Counted from the stretch's first letter, positions 27,574 through 36,993 are shown. The stretch: 64,000 nucleotides of DNA from Pseudomonas oryzihabitans (GCF_001518815.1 NZ_CP013987.1:2254501-2318500); one strand, 5' to 3'. Numbers and translations: made by a program. The notes: generated by a model not told the origin, from the letters alone.

Positions 27574-29211
27574 ATGACCGAGAAAAAGACTGGAAGTCCC
27601 CTGATAGGTGCTGCTGAAAGCGTGCGTGCCTTCGAGGCCCTGCATCGGGGTGTCTCGCGGCGCGATGCGCTCCGCCTGCTGGGCGCCGCCGGACTGCTGG
27701 CGAGTGGCGTGGGCAGTCTGCTCGGCCGCGATGGCCAGGTGTTCGCGGCCGAGGACGCGGTCAGCGGCACCCCGCGCCGGGGTGGTCGGGTACGCGCCGC
27801 GGCGGCGGGTTCGTCCACCGCCGATACCCTCGATCCGGCCCGTGGCGCCTTTTCCGGTGACTACACCCGCCAGTATTTCTTCTATAACGGCCTCACGGTG
27901 TTCGACAGCCATCTCGAACCCCAGATGGCCCTGGCCACCAGCCTGGAAAGCGCGGACGCCCTGACCTGGACGGTCAAGCTGCGCCAGGGCGTGCAATTCC
28001 ACAACGGCAAGACCTTCGACAGCGCCGATGTCGTCTACTCGCTACTGCGCCACAAGGATCCGGCGGTAGGCTCCAAGGTCAAGGCGCTGGCCGATCAATT
28101 CGCCGAGATCACCGCGGTCGCGCCCGATGAGGTACGGATCCGCCTGGTGTCGCCGAACTCCGAGCTGCCGGCGGTGCTGGCGATCTCGCCTTTCCTGATC
28201 ATCGCCGATGGCACCAAGGACTTCTCCACCGCCAACGGCACCGGACCCTTCAAGGTCAAGGAGTTCAAGCCGGGCGTGCGCACCGTGGGCGTGCGCAACG
28301 AAAATTACTGGAAATCCGGCAAGCCCTATCTGGACGAGATCGAGCTGATCGGCATCGGCGACGAACCCTCGCGGGTCAATGCGCTGCTGGCCGGTGACGT
28401 CCAGCTCACCGTCTCGGTGGATCCGCGCTCCGCCGAACGTCTCAAGCAGAGCGGCAAGCTCAAGGTGGTGGCCAACACCTCCGGCAGCTATACCGACCTG
28501 ATCATGCGCATTCCCAACCGGCCCTTCGACGATCCCAACGTGGTGGAGGGCATGAAGCTGCTGTTCGACCGCGAGCAGATCCTCAAGTCGGTGTTTCTGG
28601 GCTACGGCACCATCGGCAACGACCAGCCGATCATGCCCGGCACTCCCTATCATGCCGCGGACCTGCCGCAGCGGCCCTACGATCCGGACAAGGCCAAGTT
28701 CCTCTTCCAGAAGGCCGGCATCGCCGGGGCGAAGCTGCCGCTGGTGACCTCCACCGCCGCCGACAACGCCAACGAGATGGCCCTGGTGCTGCAGCAGTCG
28801 GCGCGCCAGGCGGGGCTCAACCTGATGGTCAACCGGGTCAGCGCCGATGGCTACTGGAACAGCCACTGGATGAAGGACCCGCTGGGTTTCGGCAACATCA
28901 ACGCCCGGCCTACCGCCAACATCCTGCTGTCGCAATTCTTCAAGTCCGATGCGCCCTTCAACGAGTCGGGCTGGAAGAACGAGCAGTTCGACCAGTTGCT
29001 GGTGGCCTCCCGCGGCGAAACCGACCTGGCCAAGCGCAAGCAGATGTACGCCGACATGCAGCTGCTGATCCACCAGCACTGCGGCATCGGCCTGCCCATC
29101 TTCACCAGTTCCATCGATGCCCATTCGCCCAAGCTCGGCGGTTACGGAATCATCCCCATCGGCGGCTTCATGGGCTACATGTTCGCCGAACACGTCTGGC
29201 TGGAGGCCTGA
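27574..29211 (+). CDS. ABC transporter substrate-binding protein, peptide/opine family
   Basis: This 545-residue periplasmic protein belongs to solute-binding family 5 (DppA/OppA type). The N-terminus carries a twin-arginine signal, SRRDALRLLGAAGLLASG (about residues 29-46), after a long 28-residue lead, so it appears to be exported folded. Family blocks are LESADALTWTVKLRQGVQFHNGKTFDSADVVYS and NGTGPFKVKEF. It heads an operon with two permeases, a double ATPase, a three-subunit dehydrogenase and a deacylase. That suggests a modified amino acid or opine-like ligand rather than plain peptides. Confidence 0.9.
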   Translation: MTEKKTGSPLIGAAESVRAFEALHRGVSRRDALRLLGAAGLLASGVGSLLGRDGQVFAAEDAVSGTPRRGGRVRAAAAGSSTADTLDPARGAFSGDYTRQYFFYNGLTVFDSHLEPQMALATSLESADALTWTVKLRQGVQFHNGKTFDSADVVYSLLRHKDPAVGSKVKALADQFAEITAVAPDEVRIRLVSPNSELPAVLAISPFLIIADGTKDFSTANGTGPFKVKEFKPGVRTVGVRNENYWKSGKPYLDEIELIGIGDEPSRVNALLAGDVQLTVSVDPRSAERLKQSGKLKVVANTSGSYTDLIMRIPNRPFDDPNVVEGMKLLFDREQILKSVFLGYGTIGNDQPIMPGTPYHAADLPQRPYDPDKAKFLFQKAGIAGAKLPLVTSTAADNANEMALVLQQSARQAGLNLMVNRVSADGYWNSHWMKDPLGFGNINARPTANILLSQFFKSDAPFNESGWKNEQFDQLLVASRGETDLAKRKQMYADMQLLIHQHCGIGLPIFTSSIDAHSPKLGGYGIIPIGGFMGYMFAEHVWLEA

Positions 29212-29273
29212 CGCTCGGTGCCTGACGGCGCGTGCGGTCCGCCGTGACCGCGCTCGCCGCTCCACGCTCAAGC

Positions 29274-29279
29274 AGGAGG
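29274..29279 (+). promoter_or_regulatory. ribosome-binding site deciding a TTG start
   Basis: AGGAGG lies five bases before TTG 29285. The next in-frame alternative, GTG 29279, overlaps the site and is unlikely. Confidence 0.6.
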
Positions 29280-29284
29280 TGGCT

Positions 29285-30241
29285 TTGGACCTTTCCGTGT
29301 TTTCCCTCATCACCCGGCGGGTCGGGGGCGGGTTGCTGACCCTGCTCATCGTCTCGCTGCTGGTGTTCTTCGTCTCGGCGCTGTTGCCGGGCGACGCCGC
29401 GCAGCAGGCTTTGGGCCAGTTCGCGCTGCCCGAGCAGGTCGCGGCGCTGCGCGCCCAGATGGGCCTCGACCAGCCAGCGCTGCTGCGCTACTTCCATTGG
29501 CTCGGCGGTCTGGCGCACGGTGATCTGGGCCAGTCCCTAGCCAGCCAGATGCCCATCACCACCATGATCGGCGACCGGCTCGGCGGTTCGCTGATGCTGG
29601 CCGGCGTGACGGCCCTGGTGTCGGTGCCCCTGGCGCTCGGGCTGGGCATCGTCTCGGCCATGAACGCCGGAGGCCGGTTGGACCGCGCGCTCAACGTCTT
29701 CACCCTGGGCATCGTCGCCGTGCCGGAATTTCTCGTGGCGACCCTGGCGGTACTGGTGTTTGCCGTCCACCTGCAATGGACCTCGGCGCTGACCTTCGCC
29801 CACGACATCGACGGCCCCCTGGACTTCCTGCGCGCCTACGCGTTGCCGGTGGGCACCCTGTGCTGCGTGATCGTGGCGCAGATGGCGCGCATGACCCGGG
29901 CGGCCCTGGTGGAGCAGCTGCAGAGTCCCTATGTGGAAATGGCCAGGCTCAAGGGTGTCGGCCCGGTGCGCGCCGTGTTGCGCCATGCCTTGCCCAATGC
30001 CGTGGGACCCATCGCCAACGCCGTGGCCCTGAGTCTTTCCTACCTCATGGGCGGGGTAGTGATCGTCGAGACCATCTTCAACTATCCAGGGATCGCCCAG
30101 CTGATGGTGGACGGCGTCGCCAGTCGCGACCTGCCCCTGATCCAGGCCTGCGCCATGCTGTTCTGCTGCGCCTACCTGGTCCTCATGACCCTGGCGGATC
30201 TCTGCGCCATCCTGTCCAATCCGAGGCTGAGAACGCTATGA
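29285..30241 (+). CDS. ABC transporter permease (DppB-like)
   Basis: This 318-residue permease has six predicted helices. It has the DppB pattern: VGGGLLTLLIVSLLVFFVSALLPGDAA at the N-terminus and the coupling loop EMARLKGVGPVRAVLRHALPNAVGPI (about residues 219-244), which docks on the ATPase. TTG 29285 is preferred on ribosome-binding-site grounds; longer forms would carry a basic, unconserved extension. Its stop overlaps the next ATG (ATGA). Confidence 0.88.
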   Translation: MDLSVFSLITRRVGGGLLTLLIVSLLVFFVSALLPGDAAQQALGQFALPEQVAALRAQMGLDQPALLRYFHWLGGLAHGDLGQSLASQMPITTMIGDRLGGSLMLAGVTALVSVPLALGLGIVSAMNAGGRLDRALNVFTLGIVAVPEFLVATLAVLVFAVHLQWTSALTFAHDIDGPLDFLRAYALPVGTLCCVIVAQMARMTRAALVEQLQSPYVEMARLKGVGPVRAVLRHALPNAVGPIANAVALSLSYLMGGVVIVETIFNYPGIAQLMVDGVASRDLPLIQACAMLFCCAYLVLMTLADLCAILSNPRLRTL

Positions 30242-31140
30242 CCCGACCCGTGACTTCCGTACGAGGCGCGTCCGTCCTGCCGGTGGATGGCAAGACGCTC
30301 GACACCCAGCTGTCGCCGCCCCGCACCCGTCGCCGCGCGCGCTGGTCCCTGACCGGATTGCTCGGTGGCATCCTGGTGGTCTTCTGGCTGTTCATCGCGG
30401 CCTTCGGCGTCTGGCTGGCGCCCTATGACCCAGGCGCCCTGGGTGACAGCGCGATACTCGCGAGCTACAGCGCCGCGCATCCGCTGGGCACCGATTACCT
30501 GGGCCGCGACGTGCTCAGCCGCATCCTCGATGGTGCCCGCTTCACCGTGGGCCTGGCGCTGGCGGCGGCGATGCTGGCCTGCGTGCTGGGGACCGGGCTC
30601 GGTCTCCTGGCGGCGTTGTCCGGGCGCTGGGTGGATGAGCCACTGTCGCGGCTTGTCGATGCGCTGATCTCGCTGCCGAGCAAGATGCTGGCGCTGGTCA
30701 TGGTGTCGGCCTTCGGCTCCTCGGTGCCGCTACTGATCGTCATGGCGGTAGTGGGCTACGCACCGGGCTGCTATCGCATCTCGCGCAGTCTGGCGATGAA
30801 TCTGACCGAGATGGAGTATGTCCAGGTCGCCCGCACCCGCGGCGAGGGCCGGCTGTACATTGCCCTGATGGAGCTCCTGCCCAACATGCGCCTGCCGCTG
30901 CTCACCGACCTGGGCCTGAGATTCGTCTACATCGTGCTGCTGCTCAGCGGCATGAGCTTTCTCGGCCTCGGCGTGCAACCGCCCAATGCCGACCTGGGCT
31001 CCCTGGTGCGGGAAAACATCGGTGGCCTGGCCGACGGCGCCCCAGCGGTGCTGATGCCGGCGCTGGCCATCGGCACCCTGACCGTGGGCGTCAACCTGCT
31101 CATCGACCGGTTCGGCGCCCGACGTCGGGGAGGGCGCTGA
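30238..31140 (+). CDS. ABC transporter permease (DppC-like)
   Basis: This 300-residue second permease has a hydrophilic N-terminus of about 35 residues, then TM1 (TGLLGGILVVFWLFIAAFGVWLAPYDP), the HPLGTDYLGRDVLSRILDGAR block typical of DppC/OppC, and the coupling loop EYVQVARTRGEGRLYIALMELLPNM. It pairs with the preceding DppB-like subunit. The ATPase gene follows after one base. Confidence 0.9.
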   Translation: MTRPVTSVRGASVLPVDGKTLDTQLSPPRTRRRARWSLTGLLGGILVVFWLFIAAFGVWLAPYDPGALGDSAILASYSAAHPLGTDYLGRDVLSRILDGARFTVGLALAAAMLACVLGTGLGLLAALSGRWVDEPLSRLVDALISLPSKMLALVMVSAFGSSVPLLIVMAVVGYAPGCYRISRSLAMNLTEMEYVQVARTRGEGRLYIALMELLPNMRLPLLTDLGLRFVYIVLLLSGMSFLGLGVQPPNADLGSLVRENIGGLADGAPAVLMPALAIGTLTVGVNLLIDRFGARRRGGR

Positions 31141-31141
31141 G

Positions 31142-32986
31142 ATGGTGCTCCTGGTAGAGGTCAAGGACCTCCGCGTGGTCGCGGAGAACGAGGACGGCAG
31201 CGAAACCCCCATCGTCAAGGACGTCGGCTTCAGCCTGGCCAAGGGCGAGGTGCTGGCGCTGATCGGCGAATCCGGGTCGGGCAAGACCACCATTGCCCTC
31301 TCGATGCTCGGCTATGCCCGGGCGGGATGCCGGTTGGCCGGCGGCTCGATCCGGGTGGGCGACACCCAGGTGCTGGAGCTGGACGCCGGCGGACTGCGCC
31401 ACCTGCGTGGCCGCACCGTGGCCTATATCGCCCAGAGCGCGGCGGCGGCCTTCAATCCGTCACGACGGCTGATGGCGCAGATCATCGAAAGCGCGTTGAT
31501 TCACGGCGTGCTGACCCGGCAGGAGGCCGAGGCGCGCGCCCTGCAACTGTTCAAGGAGCTGGCGCTGCCGGATCCGGAGCATATTGGCGAGCGCTATCCG
31601 CACCAGGTCTCGGGCGGTCAGTTGCAGCGGCTGATGGCGGCCATGGCGCTGATCACCGATCCGACCTTGGTGATCCTCGACGAACCCACCACGGCGCTGG
31701 ACGTGACCACCCAGATCGAGGTGCTGCGGGTGTTCAAGCAGGTGGTCCGCGAGCGTGGCGTGACCGCCATCTACGTCTCCCACGACCTGGCCGTGGTGGC
31801 CCAGATGGCCGACCGCATCCTGGTGCTCAACGGCGGCGAGGTCTATGAGAATCGCCGCACCGAACGATTGCTGGCCAGCGCCCGCCATCCCTATACCCGC
31901 AGCCTGCTGGCCGCGGCCCAGCCGGAACCCCTGGCGGAACGTGGCTTGCCGACCGTCGACAGCCAGGCGCCGGTGCTGGAGATCAAGGACCTGGTGGCCG
32001 GCTATGGCCCCATCGGCGCCGACGACCTGCCGCGTTATCGGGTGCTGGAGGGTATCGATCTGCGTATCGGCGCCGGCCAGGCGCTGGGGGTCATCGGCGA
32101 ATCCGGCTCCGGCAAGTCGACCCTGGCGCGGGTCATTGCCGGCTTGCTGCCGCCGGCCCAGGGCAGCGTGCGCCTGGGTGGCGAACTCCTGCCACCGGGC
32201 CTGGAAGGACGCACCCGCGAGCAGTTTCGCCGGGTGCAGTTGGTCTACCAGAATGCCGACACGGCGCTCAATCCAGCCCATAGCGTGGAGCGCATCCTCA
32301 CGCGTCCACTGGAGACCTATCACGCCTTCGACAAGGCCACCCGTCAGCGCAAGGTTCGCGAATTGCTCGACCGGGTGCAGCTGCCGGCCAGTCTGGCCAG
32401 CCGGCGACCGGGCGAGCTGTCCGGCGGCCAGAAGCAGCGGGTCAACCTGGCACGCGCCCTGGCCGCCGAACCCGAGCTGATCCTCTGTGACGAGGTGACC
32501 TCGGCGCTGGATACCGTGGTCGGCGCGGCCATTCTCGACCTGCTCGCCGAACTGCGCCGCGAGCTGGGGCTGGCCTATCTGTTCATCAGCCACGACATCT
32601 CCACGGTGCGCAGCCTTTGCGACGAGGTGCTGGTGCTCTATTCCGGGCAGCCCGTGGAACTCGGCACCCCCGCCACACTGCAGCATCCGCCGCTGCACCC
32701 CTACACCGAATTGCTCACTGCCTCGGTGCCCGCGCTGCGCCAGGGCTGGCTGGAAGAACAACCGGTCCGCACGCTGCTGCCCATGGCCTCGTCGGCTCCT
32801 GCCAACGGACGCCTCTGCAGCTTCCTGCAGCGTTGCCCGGTACGGCTGGAAGGGCGCTGCGACCGGGTGCCGCCACGACCCCAGACGCTGGCCGGCGGCA
32901 ACCGCATCCTCTGTCACCATGATGGCGAGACCCTGCAACGTCTGCAGGGTGGCGCCGTGCTGCATTCCCAAGGAGTTCGCGCATGA
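31142..32986 (+). CDS. dipeptide/opine-type ABC ATPase with two nucleotide-binding domains
   Basis: This 614-residue protein fuses DppD-like and DppF-like ATPases. Walker A motifs are GESGSGKTTIAL (about residue 41) and GESGSGKSTLAR (about residue 319). The signatures are VSGGQLQRLM and LSGGQKQRVN. Walker B motifs are LVILDEPTTALD and LILCDEVTSALD; the second has Val for Pro after the catalytic Glu. The C-terminal CSFLQRCPVRLEGRC resembles the cysteine-rich end of DppD/OppD. The stop overlaps the ferredoxin-like gene by ATGA. Confidence 0.92.
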   Translation: MVLLVEVKDLRVVAENEDGSETPIVKDVGFSLAKGEVLALIGESGSGKTTIALSMLGYARAGCRLAGGSIRVGDTQVLELDAGGLRHLRGRTVAYIAQSAAAAFNPSRRLMAQIIESALIHGVLTRQEAEARALQLFKELALPDPEHIGERYPHQVSGGQLQRLMAAMALITDPTLVILDEPTTALDVTTQIEVLRVFKQVVRERGVTAIYVSHDLAVVAQMADRILVLNGGEVYENRRTERLLASARHPYTRSLLAAAQPEPLAERGLPTVDSQAPVLEIKDLVAGYGPIGADDLPRYRVLEGIDLRIGAGQALGVIGESGSGKSTLARVIAGLLPPAQGSVRLGGELLPPGLEGRTREQFRRVQLVYQNADTALNPAHSVERILTRPLETYHAFDKATRQRKVRELLDRVQLPASLASRRPGELSGGQKQRVNLARALAAEPELILCDEVTSALDTVVGAAILDLLAELRRELGLAYLFISHDISTVRSLCDEVLVLYSGQPVELGTPATLQHPPLHPYTELLTASVPALRQGWLEEQPVRTLLPMASSAPANGRLCSFLQRCPVRLEGRCDRVPPRPQTLAGGNRILCHHDGETLQRLQGGAVLHSQGVRA

Positions 32987-33288
32987 CTTCCCGCTTCCAG
33001 CGACTCGCCGAAACCGGCCGGCCGCAGGTCAGTCTCACCGTCGATGGCCTGCCGGTCACGGCACTGGCCGGCGATACCCTGATGGTCGCCTTGCTCGCCA
33101 ACGGTCCAGCACTGCGGCGTTCCGAATTCGGTGACGAGCGCCGTGCCGGCTTCTGCCTGATGGGCGCCTGTCAGGATTGCTGGGTGTGGACCGCCGAGGG
33201 CGAGCGCCTGCGTGCCTGCGGCACCGAGGTCCGCGAAGGACTGCAGATCCTCACCGCGCAACCGGAGGCCATATGGAATCTGGCCTAG
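32983..33288 (+). CDS. [2Fe-2S] subunit of an HcnABC-like dehydrogenase
   Basis: This 101-residue small subunit matches HcnA and the iron-sulfur domain of heteromeric sarcosine or hydroxyproline dehydrogenases. Cys58, Cys63, Cys66 and Cys79 (FCLMGACQDC...RACG) form the cluster site. It would pass electrons between the two flavin subunits encoded next. Its start overlaps the ATPase gene and its end overlaps the next gene by 16 bases, indicating tight coupling. HCN synthesis itself is not implied. Confidence 0.85.
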   Translation: MTSRFQRLAETGRPQVSLTVDGLPVTALAGDTLMVALLANGPALRRSEFGDERRAGFCLMGACQDCWVWTAEGERLRACGTEVREGLQILTAQPEAIWNLA

Positions 33289-34688
33289 CCCAACCGGGCA
33301 AGAGCACTCCCCGGGTGGTTATCGTCGGCGCCGGTCCGGCCGGCGTGCGTTGTGCCGAGACCCTGCTGGGCGCCGGCATCACCCCGGTGGTGATCGACGA
33401 GAATCGGCGCGACGGGGGTCAGATCTATCGTCGCCAGCCCGAGGGCTTCCAGCGGGCCTATGCCACCCTCTATGGCAGCGAGGCGAACAAGGCCGAGGAC
33501 CTGCACCGCACCTTCGACGCCCTGCGCGGACGCCTCGATTACCGCCCCGACACCCTGGCCTGGCACCTCCACGAGCGCACCCTCTACACGGTGCAGGGCA
33601 ATCGCCAGCGTACCCTGGACTTCGACGCCCTGGTGCTCTGTACCGGCGCGAGCGACCGCCTGCTACCGGTACCGGGCTGGAACCTGGCCGGCACCTATAC
33701 CCTGGGCGGCGCGCAGATCGCCCTCAAAGCCCAGGCGGTGTCCATCGGCCGGCGGGTGATCTTCGTGGGCAGCGGTCCCTTGCTCTATCTGGTCGCCAGC
33801 CAGTATCAGCAGGCCGGGGCCACGGTGGCGGCGGTGCTCGATACCGCGCCCCTGCGCCTGCGCGCCCTCGCCACCCCCAAGCTGCTGGCCCGGCCGGGTG
33901 TGGCCTGGAAGGGCGTGCAGCTCATGGCCTCGCTCAAGCGCGCCGGGGTGCCCTTACACCTGGGCGTCACCCCGCTGGAGATCCTGGGCGATGCCGAGCA
34001 GGGCGTGCGTGGCGTGGCCTTCGCCGATGCCCGCGGACTGCGTCAGGAGGTGGTCGGCGACGCCGTGGGGCTGGGCTATCACCTGCGCCCGGAAACCCAG
34101 CTGGCCGACCTGGCCCGGTGCGCCTTCGAGTTCGAGCGGGCCACTGGCCAATGGGTGCTGCAACTGGATGGGGAGGGGCGAACCTCCACGCCGGGCGTCT
34201 ATGCCGCTGGCGATGGTGCCCGGGTGCGCGGCGCCGACGGTGCCGAACTGGCCGGCCAACTGGCCGCCTGCGCGGTGCTGGCGGACCTCCAGTTCACGCC
34301 GCCCACTGGGCTCGCCGAGCGCTGCCGCGAGGGCCTGGCTGTGCAGGAGCGCTTTCGCCTGGGCCTCGCGGAAGCTTTTCCCTGGCCGGCCAGGCAGATG
34401 GCGAGCCTGCCGGACACGGCGGTGGTCTGCCGCTGCGAAGGCATCACCGCCGGCGAGTTGCGCGCCGTGGTCCGCGAAAAGGGCGCTCGCGAGGCCAATC
34501 GCGCCAAGGCCTTCAGCCGCGTCGGCATGGGTCGCTGCCAGGGTCGCTATTGCGCCCAGGCCGGAGCGGAGATCATCGCCGCCGAATCCGGGGTGCCGGT
34601 CGAGACCGTCGGCCGCCTGCGTGGCCAGGCGCCGGTCCGGCCATTGCCGCTGGGGATCATTACCAGCGAAGAGGAGGTTTCATCATGA
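33273..34688 (+). CDS. FAD/NAD(P) subunit of an HcnABC-like dehydrogenase
   Basis: This 471-residue protein is of the HcnB/OoxA type. FAD motif VVIVGAGPAGVRCAETLLGAG (about residues 15-35), a second dinucleotide motif RRVIFVGSGPLLYLVA (near 160) and FAD-closing GVYAAGDGARV are present. A C-terminal BFD-like [2Fe-2S] domain has CRCEG and RCQGRYC. ATG 33273 is chosen; the longer frame upstream is the shadow of the small subunit. Opine oxidases, D-hydroxyproline dehydrogenase and HCN synthase share this architecture. Confidence 0.85.
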   Translation: MESGLAQPGKSTPRVVIVGAGPAGVRCAETLLGAGITPVVIDENRRDGGQIYRRQPEGFQRAYATLYGSEANKAEDLHRTFDALRGRLDYRPDTLAWHLHERTLYTVQGNRQRTLDFDALVLCTGASDRLLPVPGWNLAGTYTLGGAQIALKAQAVSIGRRVIFVGSGPLLYLVASQYQQAGATVAAVLDTAPLRLRALATPKLLARPGVAWKGVQLMASLKRAGVPLHLGVTPLEILGDAEQGVRGVAFADARGLRQEVVGDAVGLGYHLRPETQLADLARCAFEFERATGQWVLQLDGEGRTSTPGVYAAGDGARVRGADGAELAGQLAACAVLADLQFTPPTGLAERCREGLAVQERFRLGLAEAFPWPARQMASLPDTAVVCRCEGITAGELRAVVREKGAREANRAKAFSRVGMGRCQGRYCAQAGAEIIAAESGVPVETVGRLRGQAPVRPLPLGIITSEEEVSS

Positions 34689-35845
34689 GCCAGAATGCCG
34701 CCAACCAGGCCGACGTCATCATCGTCGGCGCCGGCATCATGGGCAGCGCCAGCGCCTTTTTCCTGCGTCGCCGGGGCTTGTCGGTGCTCCTGCTGGAGCG
34801 TGACCAGGTCGGGCGCTTCGCCAGTGGCACCAATTTCGGCAATGTCCGCCGTCAGGGGCGCTACCTGAGTCAGGTAGCGCTCGCCACGCGCTCGCGGGGG
34901 GTCTGGGGTCGGCTACCGGAGCTTATCGGAGATGATCTGGAGTTCATTCCAGGCGGTCATCTGCGGGTGGTCTACGATCCGTCGCGCATCGCCATGCTGC
35001 ACGAGTATGCACGGGCGCCGGAGACCGCCGCCCTGGAGCTGCAGGTGCTCGAAGGCGCGGCGCTGCACGAGAAGTTTCCCTACCTGGGCCCCGAGGTGGT
35101 GGCGGGTTCCTATGCGCCCCACGATGGCCATGCCAATCCGCGGCTGGCCGCCCCGGCGTTCGCCCGCGCTGCGGTGCGTGAAGGCGTCAATCTCCAGGAA
35201 GGGGTCGAGATCACCCAGGTCACCAAGCCGGGCGGTGACTTCCTGGTGCAGGCCGCCGATGGCCGCCGTTATCAGGCGCCACGGCTGCTGATCACCGCCG
35301 GTGCCTGGGGCAACCGGCTGTCGAGCCAGTTCGGCGAGCCGGTGCCCATCGAGACCCATGGCCCGCAAATGGGGGTCACCGAGCCTTTGCCCTATGTCTT
35401 CAGGGAGGCGGTGGGCGTGTCTTCGCCGCTGGTGAGCGAGACCATCTACTTCCGCCAGATCCCGCGCGGCAACGTGATCTTCGGCGGCTGCTTCCGCACC
35501 CGGCCGGATCTGGACACCCGTCTGGCCCGCGCCGAACCCCACGGCCTGCTCAATCAGCTCACTCAGCTGCGCCGCCTGGCGCCGGCCCTGGGGCGGATCA
35601 ACGTGATCCGTACCTGGAGCGGGGTCGAGGGCTACATCGCTGACGACCTACCGATCATGGGCCCCAGCAGCCAGGTGGAGGGTCTCTACTACGCCTTCGG
35701 CTTCTGTGGCGCCGGCTTCCAGCTCGGCCCGGGGGTAGGGGACACCATGGCCGAGCTGATCGCCACCGGCCGTACCGACACCCCCCTGGCGGCCTTCGAT
35801 GTGGCCCGTTTCGCGCAACCGCGCCAGGAGAGCCTTGCCGGATGA
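34685..35845 (+). CDS. substrate-oxidising FAD subunit of an HcnABC-like dehydrogenase
   Basis: This 386-residue D-amino-acid-oxidase-fold protein is of the HcnC/OoxB type. It has VIIVGAGIMGSASAFFLRRRGLSVLLLERD (about residues 11-40), a central substrate domain and the C-terminal GLYYAFGFCGAGFQLGPGVGDTMAELI. It should carry out the C-N bond oxidation on the imported amine, feeding electrons through the two preceding subunits to the respiratory chain. The frame is open far upstream, but everything before ATG 34685 is shadow of the previous gene. Confidence 0.87.
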   Translation: MSQNAANQADVIIVGAGIMGSASAFFLRRRGLSVLLLERDQVGRFASGTNFGNVRRQGRYLSQVALATRSRGVWGRLPELIGDDLEFIPGGHLRVVYDPSRIAMLHEYARAPETAALELQVLEGAALHEKFPYLGPEVVAGSYAPHDGHANPRLAAPAFARAAVREGVNLQEGVEITQVTKPGGDFLVQAADGRRYQAPRLLITAGAWGNRLSSQFGEPVPIETHGPQMGVTEPLPYVFREAVGVSSPLVSETIYFRQIPRGNVIFGGCFRTRPDLDTRLARAEPHGLLNQLTQLRRLAPALGRINVIRTWSGVEGYIADDLPIMGPSSQVEGLYYAFGFCGAGFQLGPGVGDTMAELIATGRTDTPLAAFDVARFAQPRQESLAG

Positions 35846-36993
35846 ACAGCCAGGATCTGCTGCGCACCCTGATCGGCTTCCCCACCGTTTCCGCCGACTC
35901 CAACTTGGCGTTGATCAGGCATGTGCAGGGGCTGCTGGAAGCGGCCGATATCGCCTGCCGGCTGGTGCTGGACGAGAGCGGCCGCAAGGCCAATCTCTAC
36001 GCCAGCGTGGGGCCTGCCGACGTCCCCGGGGTGCTGTTGTCCGGGCATACCGATGTGGTGCCGGTGGAAGGCCAGGCCTGGACCTTGCCACCCTTCGCCG
36101 GCACCCTGCAGGACGGTCGGATCTACGGGCGCGGCGCCTGCGACATGAAGGGTTTCGTCGCCTGCGCGGTGGTCGCCCTGCTGGAGGCCGCTCGTGGTGA
36201 ACCGCTGAAACGACCCCTGCAGTTGGCGCTCTCCCACGACGAGGAGATCGGCTGCGTCGGCGTACGGCGACTGCTGGAGGTGCTGGAACTGGCACCCGTG
36301 CGGCCTTTCCTCTGCATCGTCGGCGAACCCACCCAATTGCAGGTCGCCCTTGGCCACAAGGGTAAGGCGGCGCTGCGGGCTCACTGCCATGGCCAGGAAG
36401 GGCACTCTTCGCGAGCCCCGCAGCACGTCAACGCCATCCACCTGGCCAGCGATCTGGTCACGGCCCTGCGCACCAGCCAGCGGCGCCTGGCGGAAGAGGG
36501 CGCCCGTGACGCGGCCTACGACATTCCCTACACCACCCTGCATGTCGGCCGGATCGACGGCGGCAAGGCGCTGAACATCGTGCCCAATCTCTGCACCCTG
36601 GATTTCGAGATCCGCCACCTGCCGGCGGACGATCCCGCGAGCCTGGTGGCCATGCTGCAGGACACGGCGGACGCCCTGGTCGCCCAGGCGCGGCAGCTGT
36701 CGCCCAAGGCTGCCATCGAGATCGAGACGGTCAACGCCTATCCCGGACTGGATACCCATCCCAGCGTCGAGGCCGTGCGCTTTCTGCAGACCCTGGTCGA
36801 GCCGGGGACGGCGCAGCTCAAGGTGGCCTTCGGCACCGAGGGCGGCCTCTTCGCCAATCGGCTGGACACCCCGGTGGTGGTCTGCGGGCCCGGCAGCATC
36901 GAACAGGCGCACAAGCCCGATGAATACGTCGAGATCAGCCAGCTGGAGGCCTGCGATGCCTTGCTCGGACGGTTGCGAGTGGCCTTGGGCTAA
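35842..36993 (+). CDS. M20 metallodeacylase, ArgE-like
   Basis: This 383-residue zinc amidohydrolase is close in pattern to acetylornithine deacetylase. Metal and catalytic residues are seen in SGHTDVVPVEGQ (His), GRGACDMKGFVA (bridging Asp), SHDEEIGCVG (Glu-Glu), VGEPTQ and the late His in QAHKPDEYVE. GHSSRAP marks the dimerisation domain. ATGA overlap places it last in the ABC-dehydrogenase operon, so it probably removes an N-acyl group from the imported or oxidised compound rather than serving arginine synthesis. A paralogue is at 47344. Confidence 0.88.
   Translation: MNSQDLLRTLIGFPTVSADSNLALIRHVQGLLEAADIACRLVLDESGRKANLYASVGPADVPGVLLSGHTDVVPVEGQAWTLPPFAGTLQDGRIYGRGACDMKGFVACAVVALLEAARGEPLKRPLQLALSHDEEIGCVGVRRLLEVLELAPVRPFLCIVGEPTQLQVALGHKGKAALRAHCHGQEGHSSRAPQHVNAIHLASDLVTALRTSQRRLAEEGARDAAYDIPYTTLHVGRIDGGKALNIVPNLCTLDFEIRHLPADDPASLVAMLQDTADALVAQARQLSPKAAIEIETVNAYPGLDTHPSVEAVRFLQTLVEPGTAQLKVAFGTEGGLFANRLDTPVVVCGPGSIEQAHKPDEYVEISQLEACDALLGRLRVALG

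Noticed and set aside
33212-34684. An 877-codon open frame that would fuse about 490 residues in front of the DAO-type subunit
   Set aside because: The upstream part is Arg/Gly/Pro-rich with no family pattern and lies fully over the NAD/FAD subunit gene in another frame. It is a GC-rich shadow.
32983-35845. Hydrogen cyanide synthase genes hcnABC
   Set aside because: The architecture matches, but opine and hydroxyproline dehydrogenases share it, and the co-transcribed importer and deacylase point to catabolism.
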